A DNA stretch of 64,000 bases, from assembly GCA_016235045.1 (NCBI GenBank), contig JACRME010000013.1, forward strand, positions 124,001 to 188,000, read 5' to 3'. How positions within the stretch are numbered: position 1 is the first letter of the stretch; each line of letters starts with the position of its first letter. This document shows, in pieces, positions 1 through 13,355 of this stretch. The notes below the pieces were generated by a model. The model was given only the letters and a program-made list of their open reading frames with translations, was not told the DNA's origin and searched no databases. The stretch is from Nitrosomonadales bacterium. Its GTDB lineage: Bacteria; Pseudomonadota; Gammaproteobacteria; Burkholderiales; Gallionellaceae. The translations under genes were made by a program, and so were the position numbers.

Positions 1-1092
1 GTTGAGCCCCTTGAAGTCGTTGAGGTTGTCGGCCTCGAAGCCCTCGCGCGACAGCAGCATGATCATGCCGAAACCGCCCAGGCTCATCAGTACGTAGATG
101 ATGGCGTAGAACATGGAGGAGCCGTAGCCTTCCACGGTACCGCTCAGGACGCCGATGAGCATGAAACCCATATGCGCGATGGTCGAATAAGCGAACATGC
201 GCTTGAGGTTGGTTTGCGCGATGGCGGTGATGTTGCCCACGGCCATGGACAGCACCGCCAGGATCATCAGCATGCCGGACCAGTGGATCATCAGCGGCTG
301 CAGGGCTTCCACCAGGATGCGCATGACAAACGCGAACGCCGCCAGCTTGGGCGCGGAACCGATGAACATGGTCATCGCGGTGGGCGCGCCGTGATACACG
401 TCCGGCACCCACATGTGGAAAGGCACCGCACCCAGCTTGAACGCCAACCCGGCCACGATGAAAGCCAGCCCGAACACCAGCAGCTCCTTGTTCGGCGTGC
501 CGTGCTGGATGACCTGGGCGATGCGGCCCACATCCAGCGAGCCGGTCGCACCGTACAGCATCGACATGCCGTACAGCAGGAAGCCGGAGGCCATTGCACC
601 GAGGATGAAGTACTTCATCGCCGCTTCGGTAGCGACGGCGGAATCGCGCTGCAACGCGACCATGGCATACAGGCTCAGGGCGAGCAGTTCCAGACCGAGA
701 TACAGGCTCAGGAAATTACTGGCCGAGATCATCACCATCATGCCCAGCGTGGCGAACAGCACCAGCCCGAGGAACTCGCCGGTGAACAGGCCGCGCGCCA
801 TCAAATAGGTGCGCGAATACACCAGCATCATGGACACCGCAAGGTAGGTCAACAGCTTGAGCACGTCCGACATCAGGTCGTCCACGAACATGTGGTTGAA
901 CAGGTGCGCGATGCCGCCCTGATGGGTGGAAACCGTGATCAGCGAGCAGCCCAGCAAGGTGACTTGCACCATCAGGTAAGTCAGCGTCTTGGTGTGGTTG
1001 GCGATAAACAGATCCAGGACAAGGATCACGCACACCATCGTCAGCAGGAATATCTCTGCGTAGGCCGGGGACAGGGAGGAGAGAAGATTCAT
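1..1092 (-). CDS. nuoN: NADH-quinone oxidoreductase subunit N (partial, 3' end outside window)
   Basis: This is the first 364 codons of NuoN, one of the three antiporter-like proton-pumping membrane subunits of respiratory complex I. The reading frame starts at an ATG (1092) just 7 bp after the nuoM stop and runs off the left edge without a stop, so roughly the last quarter of the usual ~480-residue protein is missing. Many hydrophobic helices are visible, along with the family segment containing [20 protein letters not shown], whose Lys and surrounding residues belong to the proton channel, and the later [15 protein letters not shown] helix. Position as last gene of the nuoA-N order supports the call. 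The truncation is a window artefact, not a mutation. Confidence 0.96.
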   Translation of the reverse strand, partial: MNLLSSLSPAYAEIFLLTMVCVILVLDLFIANHTKTLTYLMVQVTLLGCSLITVSTHQGGIAHLFNHMFVDDLMSDVLKLLTYLAVSMMLVYSRTYLMARGLFTGEFLGLVLFATLGMMVMISASNFLSLYLGLELLALSLYAMVALQRDSAVATEAAMKYFILGAMASGFLLYGMSMLYGATGSLDVGRIAQVIQHGTPNKELLVFGLAFIVAGLAFKLGAVPFHMWVPDVYHGAPTAMTMFIGSAPKLAAFAFVMRILVEALQPLMIHWSGMLMILAVLSMAVGNITAIAQTNLKRMFAYSTIAHMGFMLIGVLSGTVEGYGSSMFYAIIYVLMSLGGFGMIMLLSREGFEADNLNDFKGLN

Positions 1093-1099
1093 GTTTTCC

Positions 1100-2593
1100 T
1101 CAATTCAGGACTTTGGGAGTAGCCAGATGCACCAGCAGATCGTTCACCGAGGTATGCATGATGTCGGCGAACGGCAAGGGATACAGCCCCATGACCAGCA
1201 CGCCGATGGCCAGAATGACGAAAACGATTATTTCGCGGGCGCCGATGTCGTGCAGGTGGGCCACGTGGTCGTTGGCAACCGCGCCGAAGATCACGCGCTT
1301 GTACATCCACAGCGTGTAAGCGGCGCCAAAAATCAGCGTGGTCGCCGCGGCAAAGGCATACCAGAAGTTGGCCTTGACCGCGCCCATGATCACCATGAAC
1401 TCGCCGACGAAACCGCTGGTGCCGGGCAGGCCGCTGTTGGCCATGGCGAACAACATGAAGAAGGCCGCGAACACCGGCATCTTGTTGGCGACGCCGCCGT
1501 AATCCACGATCTGGCGCGAATGCACGCGGTCGTACAGCACGCCGATGCACAGGAACAGCGCGCCGGAGACGAAGCCGTGCGAGATCATCTGCAGCAGCGC
1601 GCCCTCGATGCCGTAGGCGTTGAAGATGAAGAAGCCGAGCGTGACGAAGCCCATGTGCGAGATGGACGAATAGGCCACCAGCTTCTTCATGTCGGACTGG
1701 GTCAGCGCGACCAGGCCGATATACACCACCGCGATCAGCGACAGCGCGATCATCAGCGGCGCCAGGTAATGGCTGGCGTCGGGCAGGATGGGCATCGAGA
1801 AACGGATGAAGCCGTAGGCGCCGACCTTCAGCATGATGGCGGCCAGGATCACCGAGCCGCCGGTGGGCGCTTCGACGTGCGCATCCGGCAACCAGGTATG
1901 CACCGGGAACATCGGCACTTTCACCGAGAACGCCATGAAGAAGGCGAAGAACAGCAGCACCTGGATGTTCAGCGACGGCAGCGCCGTGCGGTGAAAATCG
2001 AGGATGCTGAAACTGCCGCCGGACTGCTGGTACAGGTATAGCAGGGCCACCAGCATCAGCAGCGAGCCCATCAGGGTGTAGAGGAAGAACTTGACCGCCG
2101 CATACACGCGGTTGGGGCCGCCCCACACGCCGATGATGATGAACATCGGGATCAGCATCGCTTCCCAGAACACGTAGAACAGCATCGCGTCCAGCGCGGC
2201 AAACACGCCGTTGACCAGGCCGGACATGATCAGGAACGCCGCCATGTATTGCGCCACGCGCTTTTCGATGACCTGCCAGCCGGCGATCACCACCAGCGGC
2301 GTGAAGAAGCTGTTGAGCAGGATGAACAGCACCGAGATGCCGTCCACACCAAGATGGTAGTGGATGTTGAAACGGGCTATCCACTCATGCAGCACGACGA
2401 ACTGCATGTCGCTGGTCATGCGGTCGAACCCCGTGTACAGCGGGATCGTCACCAGGAAGCTCAGTATCGCGCCGACCAGCGCGATGACACGCGCCAATCG
2501 CGCATTGCGGTCGTTGCCGGTCGCCAGCACCAGCAGGCCGAACAGGATGGGCAGCCAGATGACGACGCTTAGCAGGGGGTATCCGAAAATCAT
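1100..2593 (-). CDS. nuoM: NADH-quinone oxidoreductase subunit M
   Basis: NuoM, 497 residues, is an antiporter-like proton-translocating subunit in the membrane arm of complex I. The protein is almost entirely transmembrane. It contains the family block [20 protein letters not shown] (about residue 223 onward), with the conserved channel Lys and a Pro-broken helix, and the second block [19 protein letters not shown] around residue 305. Length matches the family (about 490-510). It lies between nuoL (31 bp upstream) and nuoN (7 bp downstream), all on the minus strand, so it is almost certainly co-transcribed. Confidence 0.98.
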   Translation of the reverse strand: MIFGYPLLSVVIWLPILFGLLVLATGNDRNARLARVIALVGAILSFLVTIPLYTGFDRMTSDMQFVVLHEWIARFNIHYHLGVDGISVLFILLNSFFTPLVVIAGWQVIEKRVAQYMAAFLIMSGLVNGVFAALDAMLFYVFWEAMLIPMFIIIGVWGGPNRVYAAVKFFLYTLMGSLLMLVALLYLYQQSGGSFSILDFHRTALPSLNIQVLLFFAFFMAFSVKVPMFPVHTWLPDAHVEAPTGGSVILAAIMLKVGAYGFIRFSMPILPDASHYLAPLMIALSLIAVVYIGLVALTQSDMKKLVAYSSISHMGFVTLGFFIFNAYGIEGALLQMISHGFVSGALFLCIGVLYDRVHSRQIVDYGGVANKMPVFAAFFMLFAMANSGLPGTSGFVGEFMVIMGAVKANFWYAFAAATTLIFGAAYTLWMYKRVIFGAVANDHVAHLHDIGAREIIVFVILAIGVLVMGLYPLPFADIMHTSVNDLLVHLATPKVLN

Positions 2594-2624
2594 GCTTGTT
2601 CCTTCAGCTCTTCTCTAGTACTGC

Positions 2625-4646
<2,022 letters not shown>

Positions 4647-4651
4647 GCGCA

Positions 4652-4963
4652 TCAACCTTTCAAGCTGCCGAGATCGTCCACGTTGATGGTGCGCAGATTG
4701 CGGAACAGCACCACCAGGATGGCCAGACCGATGGCCGCTTCTGCAGCGGCCACCGTGAGGATAAAGAACACGAACACCTGCCCTGCCGTGTCGTTCAGGT
4801 AATGCGAGAACGCGACGAAATTGGTATTCACCGCCAGCAGCATCAGCTCGATGGCCATCAACAGAACGATCAGGTTCTTGCGGTTGAGGAAGATGCCGAC
4901 CACGGCGATGGCAAACAGCACCGCGCTCAACACCAGATAATGCGATAGACCCAGATTCAACAT
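4652..4963 (-). CDS. nuoK: NADH-quinone oxidoreductase subunit K
   Basis: NuoK, 103 residues, is a small three-helix membrane subunit of complex I (ND4L homologue). It is near the standard length and carries the conserved intramembrane Glu residues in helices 2 and 3, visible in [16 protein letters not shown] and in the [13 protein letters not shown] segment. It starts 15 bp after the nuoJ stop and its stop overlaps the nuoL start region, the normal nuoJKL arrangement. Confidence 0.98.
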   Translation of the reverse strand: MLNLGLSHYLVLSAVLFAIAVVGIFLNRKNLIVLLMAIELMLLAVNTNFVAFSHYLNDTAGQVFVFFILTVAAAEAAIGLAILVVLFRNLRTINVDDLGSLKG

Positions 4964-4978
4964 GTTCTCCCCTTTGCC

Positions 4979-5620
4979 TTAATCTGCGGCGTGAACGTCG
5001 GAATCGGCGGCAGCGGGCGCCGCATCCGATTTATGCCCGGAAGGCACCGACACGATGCGCAGGCGATCCTGTTTGGTGGCCTTGAGTTGTGTGCCGATAT
5101 GCTGGCGCTTGGTATCGCGGCGCTTGCGCAGGGTCAGCGCGATGGCGGCCACCATCGCCACCAGCAGCAGCACGGCTGCCAGTTCGAACGGATAAACGTA
5201 GTCGGTATAGATCTGGCGGCCCAACTCCTTGGTGTTGCTGTAATCGGCGGCATGCTGGACGGCCGTCATTCCGGCCGACGTTTCCTTGGCGCCCAGCACC
5301 CATACCATCTGCACCCCGATCAGCCCGGCCAGCAGCAGGCCAAGCGGCAGCCAGCGCAGGAAACCCACGCGCAACTGCTCGATGTTGATATCCAGCATCA
5401 TCACGACAAACAGGAACAGCACCATCACGGCACCCACATAAACCAGCACCAGCGCGATGGCGAGGAACTCGGCTTCCAGCAGCAGCCAGATTCCCGCACT
5501 GCTGACGAAGGCGAGCACCAGAAACAATACTGCGTGCAGCGGATTGCGCGCGGTGATCACGCGCAGCGCCGCAAACACGGTCACGGCGGCAAACAGGTAG
5601 AACAGGATTTCAATGTTCAT
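4979..5620 (-). CDS. nuoJ: NADH-quinone oxidoreductase subunit J
   Basis: NuoJ, 213 residues, is the ND6-like membrane subunit of complex I. Five hydrophobic helices are visible. Helix 3 reads LVYVGAVMVLFLFVVMMLDI, the conserved segment with the pi-bulge that links quinone chemistry to pumping. The last 40 or so residues are a hydrophilic basic-to-acidic tail (LRKRRDTKRQHIGTQLKATK onward), a longer tail than the minimal family form but common in betaproteobacteria. It lies 14 bp downstream of nuoI. Confidence 0.97.
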   Translation of the reverse strand: MNIEILFYLFAAVTVFAALRVITARNPLHAVLFLVLAFVSSAGIWLLLEAEFLAIALVLVYVGAVMVLFLFVVMMLDINIEQLRVGFLRWLPLGLLLAGLIGVQMVWVLGAKETSAGMTAVQHAADYSNTKELGRQIYTDYVYPFELAAVLLLVAMVAAIALTLRKRRDTKRQHIGTQLKATKQDRLRIVSVPSGHKSDAAPAAADSDVHAAD

Positions 5621-5634
5621 TGGGCGTCCTCATA

Positions 5635-6123
5635 TTACCGATACTTGGCATCGGCAGCTCTGTCCATGGCGATCTGCTCTTCGTATTTATCCCCCATCGC
5701 CAGCAGCATGGGTTTGGTGTAATACAGATCGCCGCGATTCTCGCCGTGGTATTCGTAGATGCGCGTCTCGACGATGGCATCCACCGGGCAGGATTCTTCG
5801 CAGAAACCGCAGAAGATGCATTTGGTCAGGTCGATGTCGTATTGCGTGGTGCGGCGCGAACCGTCCTCGCGCTCCGCCACTTCGATCTTGATCGCCAATG
5901 CCGGACACACCGCTTCGCACAGCTTGCAGGCGATGCAGCGCTCTTCGCCGTTCGGGTAACGTCGTTGCGCGTGCAGGCCGCGAAAACGGAAGCTCTGCGG
6001 CGTCTTTTCCTCCGGATATTGCACGGTGACGTGGCGCGCGAAGAAATACTTCCCGGTCACCGTCATGCCCTTGAACAACTCCAGCAGCAATAAACTTTTG
6101 AATAAATTGATGAGGTATTTCAT
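5635..6123 (-). CDS. nuoI: NADH-quinone oxidoreductase subunit I (two [4Fe-4S] ferredoxin-type protein)
   Basis: NuoI, 162 residues from the ATG at 6123 ([20 protein letters not shown]), carries clusters N6a and N6b that pass electrons toward N2 in complex I. Two ferredoxin motifs are visible: [12 protein letters not shown] and [12 protein letters not shown], each C-x2-C-x2-C-x3-C-P. The open frame continues upstream into nuoH in another frame, but the ATG at 6123 restores exact family length and lies 17 bp after the nuoH stop. Confidence 0.97.
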   Translation of the reverse strand: MKYLINLFKSLLLLELFKGMTVTGKYFFARHVTVQYPEEKTPQSFRFRGLHAQRRYPNGEERCIACKLCEAVCPALAIKIEVAEREDGSRRTTQYDIDLTKCIFCGFCEESCPVDAIVETRIYEYHGENRGDLYYTKPMLLAMGDKYEEQIAMDRAADAKYR

Positions 6124-6140
6124 TTTCTGTCCCCGTCCGC

Positions 6141-7241
6141 TTACCACAACCAATAGGGCGTCTGCATCCACGCCGCCACGACCACCACCCACACCAGCGT
6201 AAGCGGGATGAATACCTTCCAGCCCAGGCGCATCAGTTGGTCGTAGCGATAGCGCGGGAAAGTCGCGCGCAGCCACAGGAACATGAACATGAAGATGAAC
6301 ATTTTGCCCAGCATCCAGATCAAACCGGGAATGCCATCGGTCAATGCGCCCAACAGCGGCCAACCATGGAAGGGATTCAACCAGCCGCCCATGAACATCA
6401 CTGAAGTCAGTGCCGCGATCAGGATCATGTTGGCATATTCGGCCAGGAAGAACAGCGCGAAGCCCATGCCGGAATACTCGACGTGGAAACCGGCCACGAT
6501 CTCGGATTCGCCCTCGGCCATATCGAACGGGGCGCGGTTGGTTTCGGCCACGCCGGCGATAAAGTACACCACGAACATGGGAAACAGCGGTATCCAGTAC
6601 CAGCCGAACATGCCGTACGCGCCCTGCTGCCCGCGCACGATTTCGCCCAGGTTCATGCTCTGCGCTGCCAGCAGCACGCACACCAGGGCGAAGCCCATGG
6701 CCAGCTCATACGAGACGATCTGCGCGGCGGAACGCAATGAACCGAGGAATGCGTATTTGGAGTTGGATGCCCAACCCGCGATGATGATGCCGTACACGCC
6801 AAGCGAGGTCATCGCCAGCAGGTAAAGCAAACCGGCATTCACGTCCGCCAGGATCAAACCATCGTCGAACGGAATGACCGCCCATGCCGCCAGCGCCGGA
6901 GCCAGCGCCAGTGCGGGCGCCGCGATAAACAGGAATTTGTTGGCGCCGGTCGGGACAATGACTTCCTTGCACAGCAGTTTGACGCCGTCGGCAATCGGTT
7001 GCATCAATCCCCACCAGCCCACACGGTTGGGGCCGGGACGCACCTGCATGAAGCCCAGCACCTTGCGTTCGGCCAGGGTGTAATAGGCCACGCCCAGCAT
7101 GAGTGGAACGATGATCGCGACTATTTTCAGCACGATCCAGACCGCCGGCCAAACCGGCTCGATGAATCCGCGCAACATTTCCCAGAGTCCGAAGAAACTC
7201 AGGAGCGATTCGATTAAATGCAGGGCCTGGGCTTCCATCAT
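6141..7241 (-). CDS. nuoH: NADH-quinone oxidoreductase subunit H
   Basis: NuoH, up to 366 residues, is the ND1 homologue that forms much of the quinone chamber of complex I. Recognisable family blocks are [18 protein letters not shown] (about residues 57-74), [20 protein letters not shown] and the C-terminal [20 protein letters not shown]. The ATG at 7241 overlaps the nuoG stop by 4 nt (ATGA), with a second ATG directly following; both fit coupled translation. It is slightly longer than the E. coli form because of an N-terminal extension. Confidence 0.98.
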   Translation of the reverse strand: MMEAQALHLIESLLSFFGLWEMLRGFIEPVWPAVWIVLKIVAIIVPLMLGVAYYTLAERKVLGFMQVRPGPNRVGWWGLMQPIADGVKLLCKEVIVPTGANKFLFIAAPALALAPALAAWAVIPFDDGLILADVNAGLLYLLAMTSLGVYGIIIAGWASNSKYAFLGSLRSAAQIVSYELAMGFALVCVLLAAQSMNLGEIVRGQQGAYGMFGWYWIPLFPMFVVYFIAGVAETNRAPFDMAEGESEIVAGFHVEYSGMGFALFFLAEYANMILIAALTSVMFMGGWLNPFHGWPLLGALTDGIPGLIWMLGKMFIFMFMFLWLRATFPRYRYDQLMRLGWKVFIPLTLVWVVVVAAWMQTPYWLW

Positions 7242-9544
7242 GCGCGCTCCACGGTGATCGTTCCAAACATCGCACCCAACGCCGCCGTCGCCGCATGGCC
7301 TGCCGCCACACGCGCCACGCCCCTGGGCAATTTATCGTCGGTCGCCGCGACCAGTTGCACGCTGCCCTGCCCCTGGCTGACCTTGACCATCGCACCGGCT
7401 TGCACGCCCAGCTTTTTCAACTCGTCGCTGTGCAGCCATGCCTGCGGTATTGCCGCATCGGCCGTGGCTTGCAACGGCGCGGAACGGCGCACCACGGCAT
7501 CCGTCGCGTAGATCGGCACCTCGCTCACGCGCTGCAGGCCGTTTGCGGCAGCAATTGCTTTAACCTCGACGCCGCCGATGGCGTTGTTCAATCTGGCGGC
7601 AACATCCGTGCCTTTCAGCGCTTCGTCGCGCACCGCTTCGGAGGTGTCCTGATCGAAACCTTCCACCTTGAGCAGGTTGCCCAGCACGCGCAACACCTTC
7701 CAGGCCGGACGCGCTTCGCCCAGCGGTTTGACGGCGCCCTTGAAGCTTTGGACGCGGCCTTCGGCACTGACGAATGTGCCGGAAGTTTCGGTGAACGGCG
7801 CGATAGGCAGCAACACGTCGGCATAGTCCGTGGCGTGATGCTTGTACGCGCTCATCGCGACCACCAGGTCGGCGGCCTGCATTGCAGCAATGGCTTGTTG
7901 CGGGTTGGCGCAATCCAGTTCCGCCTCGACGTTCAGCAATAGATAAGCCTTGCGCGGCGTTGCCAGCATGGCAGACGCGTTCAGACCGTTCGCGCCCGGC
8001 GTAGCCTGCGCCAGATAACCGCCGACGCCGTTGGCCGCTTCGCCGAGGAAACCGAACTTGCCATTGCTCAACGCCGCGATCTGTTGCGCCAGCGCCTGCA
8101 GTTGTGCCGCTTGCGGGTGTTGCTGCGCAAAATTGCCGAGCAGCACGGTGACGCGCTCGCCGCCGGCGAGACTCTTCGCGATGGCCGCTGCCTCGCCACT
8201 TCCGCTCTGCCCCTGCTTTTCGGCCGTCAGCGCTTTCGAAACCTGGGTCAGCACGTCGACAAGCGCATCCGGTGCAACGATGGTCTTGTGCGCAACTTTC
8301 ATCAGCAGATCGTCATCCACGGAATGGATGATGCTGGCCTGTGCGCCCTTCTTCACCGCCTGGCGGATACGCGCCGCCAGCAGCGGGTGGTCCTTGCGCA
8401 GGAAGCTGCCGACAATGAGGAAACGGTCCGCCTTGCCGATGTCGGCAATCGACATGCCCAGCCAGGGTGCGCCCTGCTGCTTGCCGTCGGCACTGAAATC
8501 CGACTGGCGCAGACGGAAGTCCACGTTCTGGCTGCCGATGCCGCGCACGAGTTTTTGCAGCAGGTAAAGTTCTTCCAGCGTGGAGTTGGCGGTCGCCAGC
8601 GCACCGATCTGCTCGGCGCCCGCGCCGTTGGCGATGTGGCGCAAGCCGTTGCCCGCATATTCCAGCGCGGCCTGCCATTCCACTTCCTGCCACTGACCGT
8701 CCCGCTTGATCATCGGTCTGGTCAGGCGCTCGGCAGAGTTCAATCCCTCGTAAGCGAAGCGATCCTTGTCGGACAGCCAACATTCGTTGATATCTTCGTT
8801 CTCGACCGGCAGCACACGCAGCACACGGTTGTTCTTGGTCTGCACGGCGAGGTTGGAGCCGAGGCTGTCGTGCGCGCTTACCGAGCGGCGGCGCGACAGT
8901 TCCCAACTGCGCGCCTTGTAACGGAACGGCTTGCTGGTCAGCGCGCCGACCGGGCACAGGTCGATCATGTTGCCGGAAAGTTCGGAATTCACCGTGCCGG
9001 AAACGAACGACATGACTTCCGCATGTTCGCCGCGGAAGGCTTGGCCCAGTTCCATCTGCCCGGCGATTTCCTGGCCGAAGCGCACGCAGCGCGTGCAATT
9101 GATGCAGCGGCTCATCTCCTCCGCCGACACCAGCGGGCCGAGATCCTTGGCCAGCACCATGCGCTTTTCTTCGTGATAACGCGAGTGGCCGCCGCCGTAA
9201 CCGACCGACATGTCCTGCAACATGCACTCGCCGCCCTGGTCGCAGATCGGGCAATCCAGCGGGTGGTTCACCAGCAGGAATTCCATCACGCCCTGTTGCG
9301 CCTTCACCGCCTGTTCGGAATGGGTAAATACCTTCATGCCCTCGGTCACCGGCGTGGCGCAGGCAGGCAGGGGCTTGGGCGCCTTTTCCACCTGCACCAG
9401 GCACATGCGGCAGTTGGCGGCGATGGAGAGTTTCTTGTGATAGCAGAAGTGCGGAATGGCAATCCCGGCCTGATGCGCGGCCTCGATGATGGTCGCGCCG
9501 TTTTCGGTCTGTATCTGCTTACCGTCGATTTCGATGTTGATCAT
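7238..9544 (-). CDS. nuoG: NADH-quinone oxidoreductase subunit G
   Basis: NuoG, 768 residues, is the large iron-sulfur subunit of the peripheral arm of complex I. The N-terminal [2Fe-2S] domain shows [15 protein letters not shown] near residues 34-48. The His/Cys cluster motif appears in [14 protein letters not shown] and the [4Fe-4S] motif in [13 protein letters not shown]. The remainder is a molybdopterin-oxidoreductase-like domain that binds no cofactor in this family. The C-terminal third is poorly conserved and Ala-rich, as usual. The stop overlaps the nuoH start; nuoF ends 22 bp upstream. Confidence 0.97.
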   Translation of the reverse strand: MINIEIDGKQIQTENGATIIEAAHQAGIAIPHFCYHKKLSIAANCRMCLVQVEKAPKPLPACATPVTEGMKVFTHSEQAVKAQQGVMEFLLVNHPLDCPICDQGGECMLQDMSVGYGGGHSRYHEEKRMVLAKDLGPLVSAEEMSRCINCTRCVRFGQEIAGQMELGQAFRGEHAEVMSFVSGTVNSELSGNMIDLCPVGALTSKPFRYKARSWELSRRRSVSAHDSLGSNLAVQTKNNRVLRVLPVENEDINECWLSDKDRFAYEGLNSAERLTRPMIKRDGQWQEVEWQAALEYAGNGLRHIANGAGAEQIGALATANSTLEELYLLQKLVRGIGSQNVDFRLRQSDFSADGKQQGAPWLGMSIADIGKADRFLIVGSFLRKDHPLLAARIRQAVKKGAQASIIHSVDDDLLMKVAHKTIVAPDALVDVLTQVSKALTAEKQGQSGSGEAAAIAKSLAGGERVTVLLGNFAQQHPQAAQLQALAQQIAALSNGKFGFLGEAANGVGGYLAQATPGANGLNASAMLATPRKAYLLLNVEAELDCANPQQAIAAMQAADLVVAMSAYKHHATDYADVLLPIAPFTETSGTFVSAEGRVQSFKGAVKPLGEARPAWKVLRVLGNLLKVEGFDQDTSEAVRDEALKGTDVAARLNNAIGGVEVKAIAAANGLQRVSEVPIYATDAVVRRSAPLQATADAAIPQAWLHSDELKKLGVQAGAMVKVSQGQGSVQLVAATDDKLPRGVARVAAGHAATAALGAMFGTITVERA

Positions 9545-9566
9545 TGCTCACCTATTCCGTTCAGTC

Positions 9567-10829
9567 TCACACCAGGCAGCGTTTGTGCTCGATGTGATAT
9601 TCGAATTCCTTGCGGTAGTGCTTGAGCATACCTTGCACCGGCCATGCCGCCGCATCGCCCAGCGCGCAGATGGTGCGACCGGCAATGTTGTTGCACAGGT
9701 CGAGCAACAGATCGAGGTCTTCCGGCCGGCCTTCGCCGTGCTCGATGCGGTGGATGATGCGGTACAGCCAGCCCGTTCCTTCGCGACAGGGGGTGCACTG
9801 GCCGCAGGACTCTTCGTAGTAGAAATAGGACAGGCGTTCCAGCGCCTGCACCATGCAGGTAGTCTCGTCCATCACGATGATGGCGCCGGATCCCAGGTAC
9901 GAGCCGGCCTTCTGCACCGAGTCGAAGTCCATGTTGATGTCCATGATGATCTCGGCAGGCAGCACCGGCATCGACGAGCCGCCGGGAATCACCGCCTTCA
10001 GCTTGTGGCCGTTGCGCACGCCGCCCGCCATTTCCAGCAGTTTCCTGAACGGCGTGCCCAGCGGCACTTCGAAGTTGCCGGGGTTGTTCACGTGACCGGA
10101 AATCGAGAACAGCTTGACGCCGCCGCTGTTGGGCACACCGAGATCGGCGAATTTCTTGCCGCCTTCGCGGATGATGTAGGGAATGCTGGCGAACGTCTCG
10201 GTGTTGTTGATGGTGGTCGGCTTGCCGTACAGGCCGAAACTGGCCGGGAACGGCGGCTTGTAGCGCGGCTGGCCTTTCTTGCCCTCGATGGATTCGAGCA
10301 GCGCAGTCTCTTCGCCGCACACGTAGGCGCCATAGCCCATGTGGTTGTGCAGGTCGAACTCGAAATCGAAACCGAGGATGTTCTTGCCCAGATAGCCCGC
10401 CTTGCGCGCTGCTTCGCAGGCCGCCTCCATGATCTCGTAGGCCTCGAAGATTTCGCCGTGCAGGTAGTTGTAGCCGGTCTTCACGCCCATGGTGTAGGCG
10501 GCGATGGCCATGCCTTCGATCAGCAGGTGCGGGTTGTAGCGCAGGATGTCGCGGTCCTTGCAGGTGCCCGGCTCGCCCTCGTCCGAATTGCACACCAGAT
10601 ATTTCTCGCCCTCATAGTTGCGCGGCATGAAGCTCCACTTGAGGCCGGTGGGGAAGCCCGCCCCGCCGCGGCCGCGCAGGCCGGAAGCCTTGACTTCGGC
10701 GATGATTGCCTCGGACGTCATTTTCTCGCTCAAGACCTTGCGCAGCGCCTGATAGCCGCCCGCCTTGAGGTAGTTATCCAGATTTGCCAGCCCGTCTGCG
10801 GCCGTGGCCAGGATGATGTGTGCGCTCAT
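9567..10829 (-). CDS. nuoF: NADH-quinone oxidoreductase subunit F (FMN and NADH binding)
   Basis: NuoF, 420 residues from the ATG at 10829 ([14 protein letters not shown]), is the NADH dehydrogenase subunit of complex I, carrying FMN and cluster N3. The nucleotide-binding block reads [18 protein letters not shown]; the [4Fe-4S] ligands are in [12 protein letters not shown] plus a later Cys in [15 protein letters not shown]. The frame stays open upstream through nuoE sequence, but the ATG at 10829 overlaps the nuoE stop by 4 nt and gives family length. Confidence 0.97.
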   Translation of the reverse strand: MSAHIILATAADGLANLDNYLKAGGYQALRKVLSEKMTSEAIIAEVKASGLRGRGGAGFPTGLKWSFMPRNYEGEKYLVCNSDEGEPGTCKDRDILRYNPHLLIEGMAIAAYTMGVKTGYNYLHGEIFEAYEIMEAACEAARKAGYLGKNILGFDFEFDLHNHMGYGAYVCGEETALLESIEGKKGQPRYKPPFPASFGLYGKPTTINNTETFASIPYIIREGGKKFADLGVPNSGGVKLFSISGHVNNPGNFEVPLGTPFRKLLEMAGGVRNGHKLKAVIPGGSSMPVLPAEIIMDINMDFDSVQKAGSYLGSGAIIVMDETTCMVQALERLSYFYYEESCGQCTPCREGTGWLYRIIHRIEHGEGRPEDLDLLLDLCNNIAGRTICALGDAAAWPVQGMLKHYRKEFEYHIEHKRCLV

Positions 10830-11311
10830 GCTTGCCCCCCGTCCAGTTCCGCAAGCATCTGGTCGATCTTTTCGCCGGTCAAACGGCCGCACATCTTCTT
10901 GTTGTTGATGGTGAGCAGCGGCGCGTCGATGCAGGCACCCATGCACTCGCCCTCGCGGATGCCGAATTTCCCGTCCGGCGTGACTTCGCCCAGGCCGATG
11001 CCGAGGCGCTTGTTGAGGTGTGCCAGCGTGTCGCCGGAACCGCACAACTGGCACGACAGGTTGGTGCACACGGTCAGCGTGTACTTGCCCATGGGCTTGA
11101 GGTTGTACATATGGTAGAACGTCGCCACTTCGTACACCGCCATCTGCGGCATGCCCAAGTAGAGGGCGACGTCCGTCATGTCTTCTGGAGCGATCCAGCC
11201 TTTCTCGTCCTGCACGAAACGCAATGCTGCCATCACGGCAGACTGGCGCTGATCGGCGGGATATTTCTTCAGCTCTTTGTCGATGAGCGTGGTGATCTGT
11301 TGGGATAGCAT
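10826..11311 (-). CDS. nuoE: NADH-quinone oxidoreductase subunit E ([2Fe-2S] protein)
   Basis: NuoE, 161 residues, holds cluster N1a in the peripheral arm of complex I. It is a thioredoxin-like [2Fe-2S] protein; the four Cys ligands are visible in [12 protein letters not shown] and [13 protein letters not shown]. The start ATG (11311-11309) shares one base with the nuoD TGA stop, and its own stop overlaps nuoF by 4 nt, so nuoD, nuoE and nuoF are tightly coupled. Confidence 0.97.
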   Translation of the reverse strand: MLSQQITTLIDKELKKYPADQRQSAVMAALRFVQDEKGWIAPEDMTDVALYLGMPQMAVYEVATFYHMYNLKPMGKYTLTVCTNLSCQLCGSGDTLAHLNKRLGIGLGEVTPDGKFGIREGECMGACIDAPLLTINNKKMCGRLTGEKIDQMLAELDGGQA

Positions 11312-12564
11312 CAGCGGTCAATCTCCCCGAAAACGATGTCCTGCGTACCGATGATCGCCACCGCATCGGCGATCATGTGACCTTTTGCCATCTCGTCCAG
11401 GCTGGACAGGTGCGAGAAGCCCGGCGCGCGAATCTTCATGCGGTATGGCTTGTTCGCGCCGTCCGACACCATGTAGATGCCGAACTCGCCCTTGGCATGT
11501 TCGACGGCGGAATACACTTCGCCGGCAGGCACATGGAAGCCCTCGGTGAAAAGTTTGAAGTGGTGGATCAGCTCTTCCATGTTCTGCTTCATGGATTCGC
11601 GCCTGGGCGGTCCGAACTTCGGGTCGTCCGTCATCACCGGCCCCGGGTTGTTGCGCAGCCAGTCGATACATTGCCTGACGATGCGGTTGCTTTGCCGCAT
11701 CTCTTCCACGCGCACCAGGTAACGGTCGTAGCAGTCGCCCTCGACGCCGACCGGAATATCGAAGTCGAGACGGTCATACACTTCGTACGGCTGCTTCTTG
11801 CGCAGATCCCACACCACGCCCGACCCGCGCAGCATCGGACCGGTGAAGCCCAGCGCCAGCGCGCGCTCCGGCGACACCACGCCGATGCCCACCGTGCGCT
11901 GTTTCCAGATGCGGTTTTCGGTCAGCAGCGTCTCGTACTCGTCCACATTCTTCGGGAAGCGGTTGGAAAAGTCTTCCAGATAATCCAGCAGCGAACCCTG
12001 GCGGTTCTCGTTCAGTTTATTCACCGCTGCCGCGTTGTGAATCTTGCTTGCCTGGTATTGCGGCATGGTATCCGGCAGGTCGCGATAGACGCCGCCGGGA
12101 CGGTAATAGGCCGCATGCATGCGCGCGCCGGAAACCGCCTCGTAAGCATCCATCAAAGCTTCGCGTTCGCGGAACGTGTAGAACATCGGCGACATCGCCC
12201 CCAGATCGAGCGCGGAAGCGCCCAACCACAACAGATGGTTCAGGATGCGCGTGATTTCGTCGAACATGACGCGGATGTACTGGGCGCGGATCGGCACTTC
12301 GATGCCCGCCAGCTTTTCGATCGCCATCACGTAAGCATGCTCGTTCATCATCATGGACACGTAGTCCAGGCGATCCATATAGGGAACGGTCTGCAGGAAA
12401 GTCTTGTGTTCGGCCAGTTTCTCGGTCGCGCGATGCAGCAGGCCGATGTGCGGATCGGCACGCTCGATCACTTCGCCGTCCAGCTCCAGCACCAGGCGCA
12501 ACACACCGTGCGCCGCAGGATGCTGCGGGCCAAAATTCATGGTGTAATTTTTTATCTCAGCCAT
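11311..12564 (-). CDS. nuoD: NADH-quinone oxidoreductase subunit D
   Basis: NuoD, 417 residues, is the 49-kDa-type subunit that forms the quinone pocket with NuoB. The N terminus [20 protein letters not shown] is the family hallmark, and [16 protein letters not shown] and the C-terminal FGEIDR end are typical. NuoC and NuoD are separate genes, as in most alpha- and betaproteobacteria. Unusually, the first 12 codons and the upstream 10 bp are duplicated exactly 134 bp upstream (see the repeat entry), so ribosomes meet a decoy copy of the start before this one. Confidence 0.98.
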   Translation of the reverse strand: MAEIKNYTMNFGPQHPAAHGVLRLVLELDGEVIERADPHIGLLHRATEKLAEHKTFLQTVPYMDRLDYVSMMMNEHAYVMAIEKLAGIEVPIRAQYIRVMFDEITRILNHLLWLGASALDLGAMSPMFYTFREREALMDAYEAVSGARMHAAYYRPGGVYRDLPDTMPQYQASKIHNAAAVNKLNENRQGSLLDYLEDFSNRFPKNVDEYETLLTENRIWKQRTVGIGVVSPERALALGFTGPMLRGSGVVWDLRKKQPYEVYDRLDFDIPVGVEGDCYDRYLVRVEEMRQSNRIVRQCIDWLRNNPGPVMTDDPKFGPPRRESMKQNMEELIHHFKLFTEGFHVPAGEVYSAVEHAKGEFGIYMVSDGANKPYRMKIRAPGFSHLSSLDEMAKGHMIADAVAIIGTQDIVFGEIDR

Positions 12565-12708
12565 AACTTTGCCTATCTCGACACTAGATTCAACGCGCGC
12601 TCACCATAAATTTCGGCGCAGGCTAACTTGCGCAAGCAAGTTAAGGCCGCAGGCCGGCCGGAGCCAAAATTCATGGTGTAATTTTTTATCTCAGCCATAA
12701 CTTTGCCT
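12529..12708 (-). repeat. 46-bp direct repeat of the nuoD start, with 88-bp hairpin-bearing spacer
   Basis: Positions 12529-12574 and 12663-12708 are identical over 46 bp and contain the last 10 bp of the nuoD leader plus its first 12 codons. The copies are separated by 88 bp. The spacer (12575-12662) carries a stem of TAACTTGC and GCAAGTTA with a 4-nt loop (near 12622-12642) flanked by GC-rich palindromic bases. The structure looks like a local duplication or hairpin-repeat insertion between nuoC and nuoD. Confidence 0.92.
12573..12698 (-). other. Short upstream ORF made by the duplicated nuoD start (41 codons)
   Basis: The upstream copy of the nuoD start reads from ATG 12698 through 12 nuoD codons, then diverges into the hairpin spacer and stops at TAG 12573-12575, 8 nt before the genuine nuoD ATG. 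It therefore forms a 41-residue reading frame of hybrid origin. Because the repeat also copies the 10 bp before the start, initiation could occur at both sites. There is no evidence the peptide has a function; it may simply be a decoy or a coupling leader for nuoD. Confidence 0.5.
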
Positions 12709-12718
12709 TCTATATCGA

Positions 12719-13348
12719 TCAGGAACGACCGTAGTTTTCTTCGCGCATCGTGCGCGGCGTGACCTCGCGCGGTTCCACCGTCACCGGCTCGTAAACCACG
12801 CGCTGCTGTGCTGCGTCGTAGCGCATCTCGACCGTGCCGGACAGGGGGAAGTCCTTGCGGAACGGGTTGCCGACGAAACCGTAGTCGGTGAGGATGCGGC
12901 GCAAATCGGGGTGTCCCACGAAAATAATGCCATACAGGTCGAATGCCTCGCGCTCAAACCAGTTGGCAGCAGGCCAGATGCCCGTAACCGAGTTCAGGAT
13001 CGGCATCTCGTCGTCTTCGGCAAATACCCGCACGCGCAGCCGGATGTTGTGCGCTACCGACAGCAGGTGGTAGACGGCAGCAAACCGGGCGCCGGTGCGC
13101 GGTGCATCGGGCAGGTATTTGCCGTCCTCGCACAGCTCGCTACCGTATGTGGAATAGTCGATGCCGCACACGTCGATCAATTCTTCGAAACGCAGGTCGG
13201 CGTCGTCGCGCAGGCGGGTAAACACGGGGATCAGATCGTGCGCTTTCACCACCAGCGTCAATTCGCCCAGACGCTCGTCCAGGCTTACTACTTTGGCCGA
13301 GAAGGCCTCAATCAGATTTGCTGAAAGTATTTTCAGGTCGGTCGCCAT
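12719..13348 (-). CDS. nuoC: NADH-quinone oxidoreductase subunit C
   Basis: NuoC, 209 residues, is the 30-kDa-type subunit of complex I that packs against NuoD and NuoB. The start is the ATG at 13348 ([16 protein letters not shown]). The family block [20 protein letters not shown], followed by [20 protein letters not shown], is diagnostic. The open frame extends upstream over nuoB in another frame and was trimmed. It lies 7 bp after the nuoB stop; the 154-bp gap to nuoD is the longest within the nuo cluster because of the inserted duplication. Confidence 0.97.
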   Translation of the reverse strand: MATDLKILSANLIEAFSAKVVSLDERLGELTLVVKAHDLIPVFTRLRDDADLRFEELIDVCGIDYSTYGSELCEDGKYLPDAPRTGARFAAVYHLLSVAHNIRLRVRVFAEDDEMPILNSVTGIWPAANWFEREAFDLYGIIFVGHPDLRRILTDYGFVGNPFRKDFPLSGTVEMRYDAAQQRVVYEPVTVEPREVTPRTMREENYGRS

Positions 13349-13355
13349 GGGTGTC

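Noticed and set aside
8084-11117. Long plus-strand frames opposite nuoG and nuoF
   Set aside because: Antisense shadows of complete nuo genes, with no start signals or family content.
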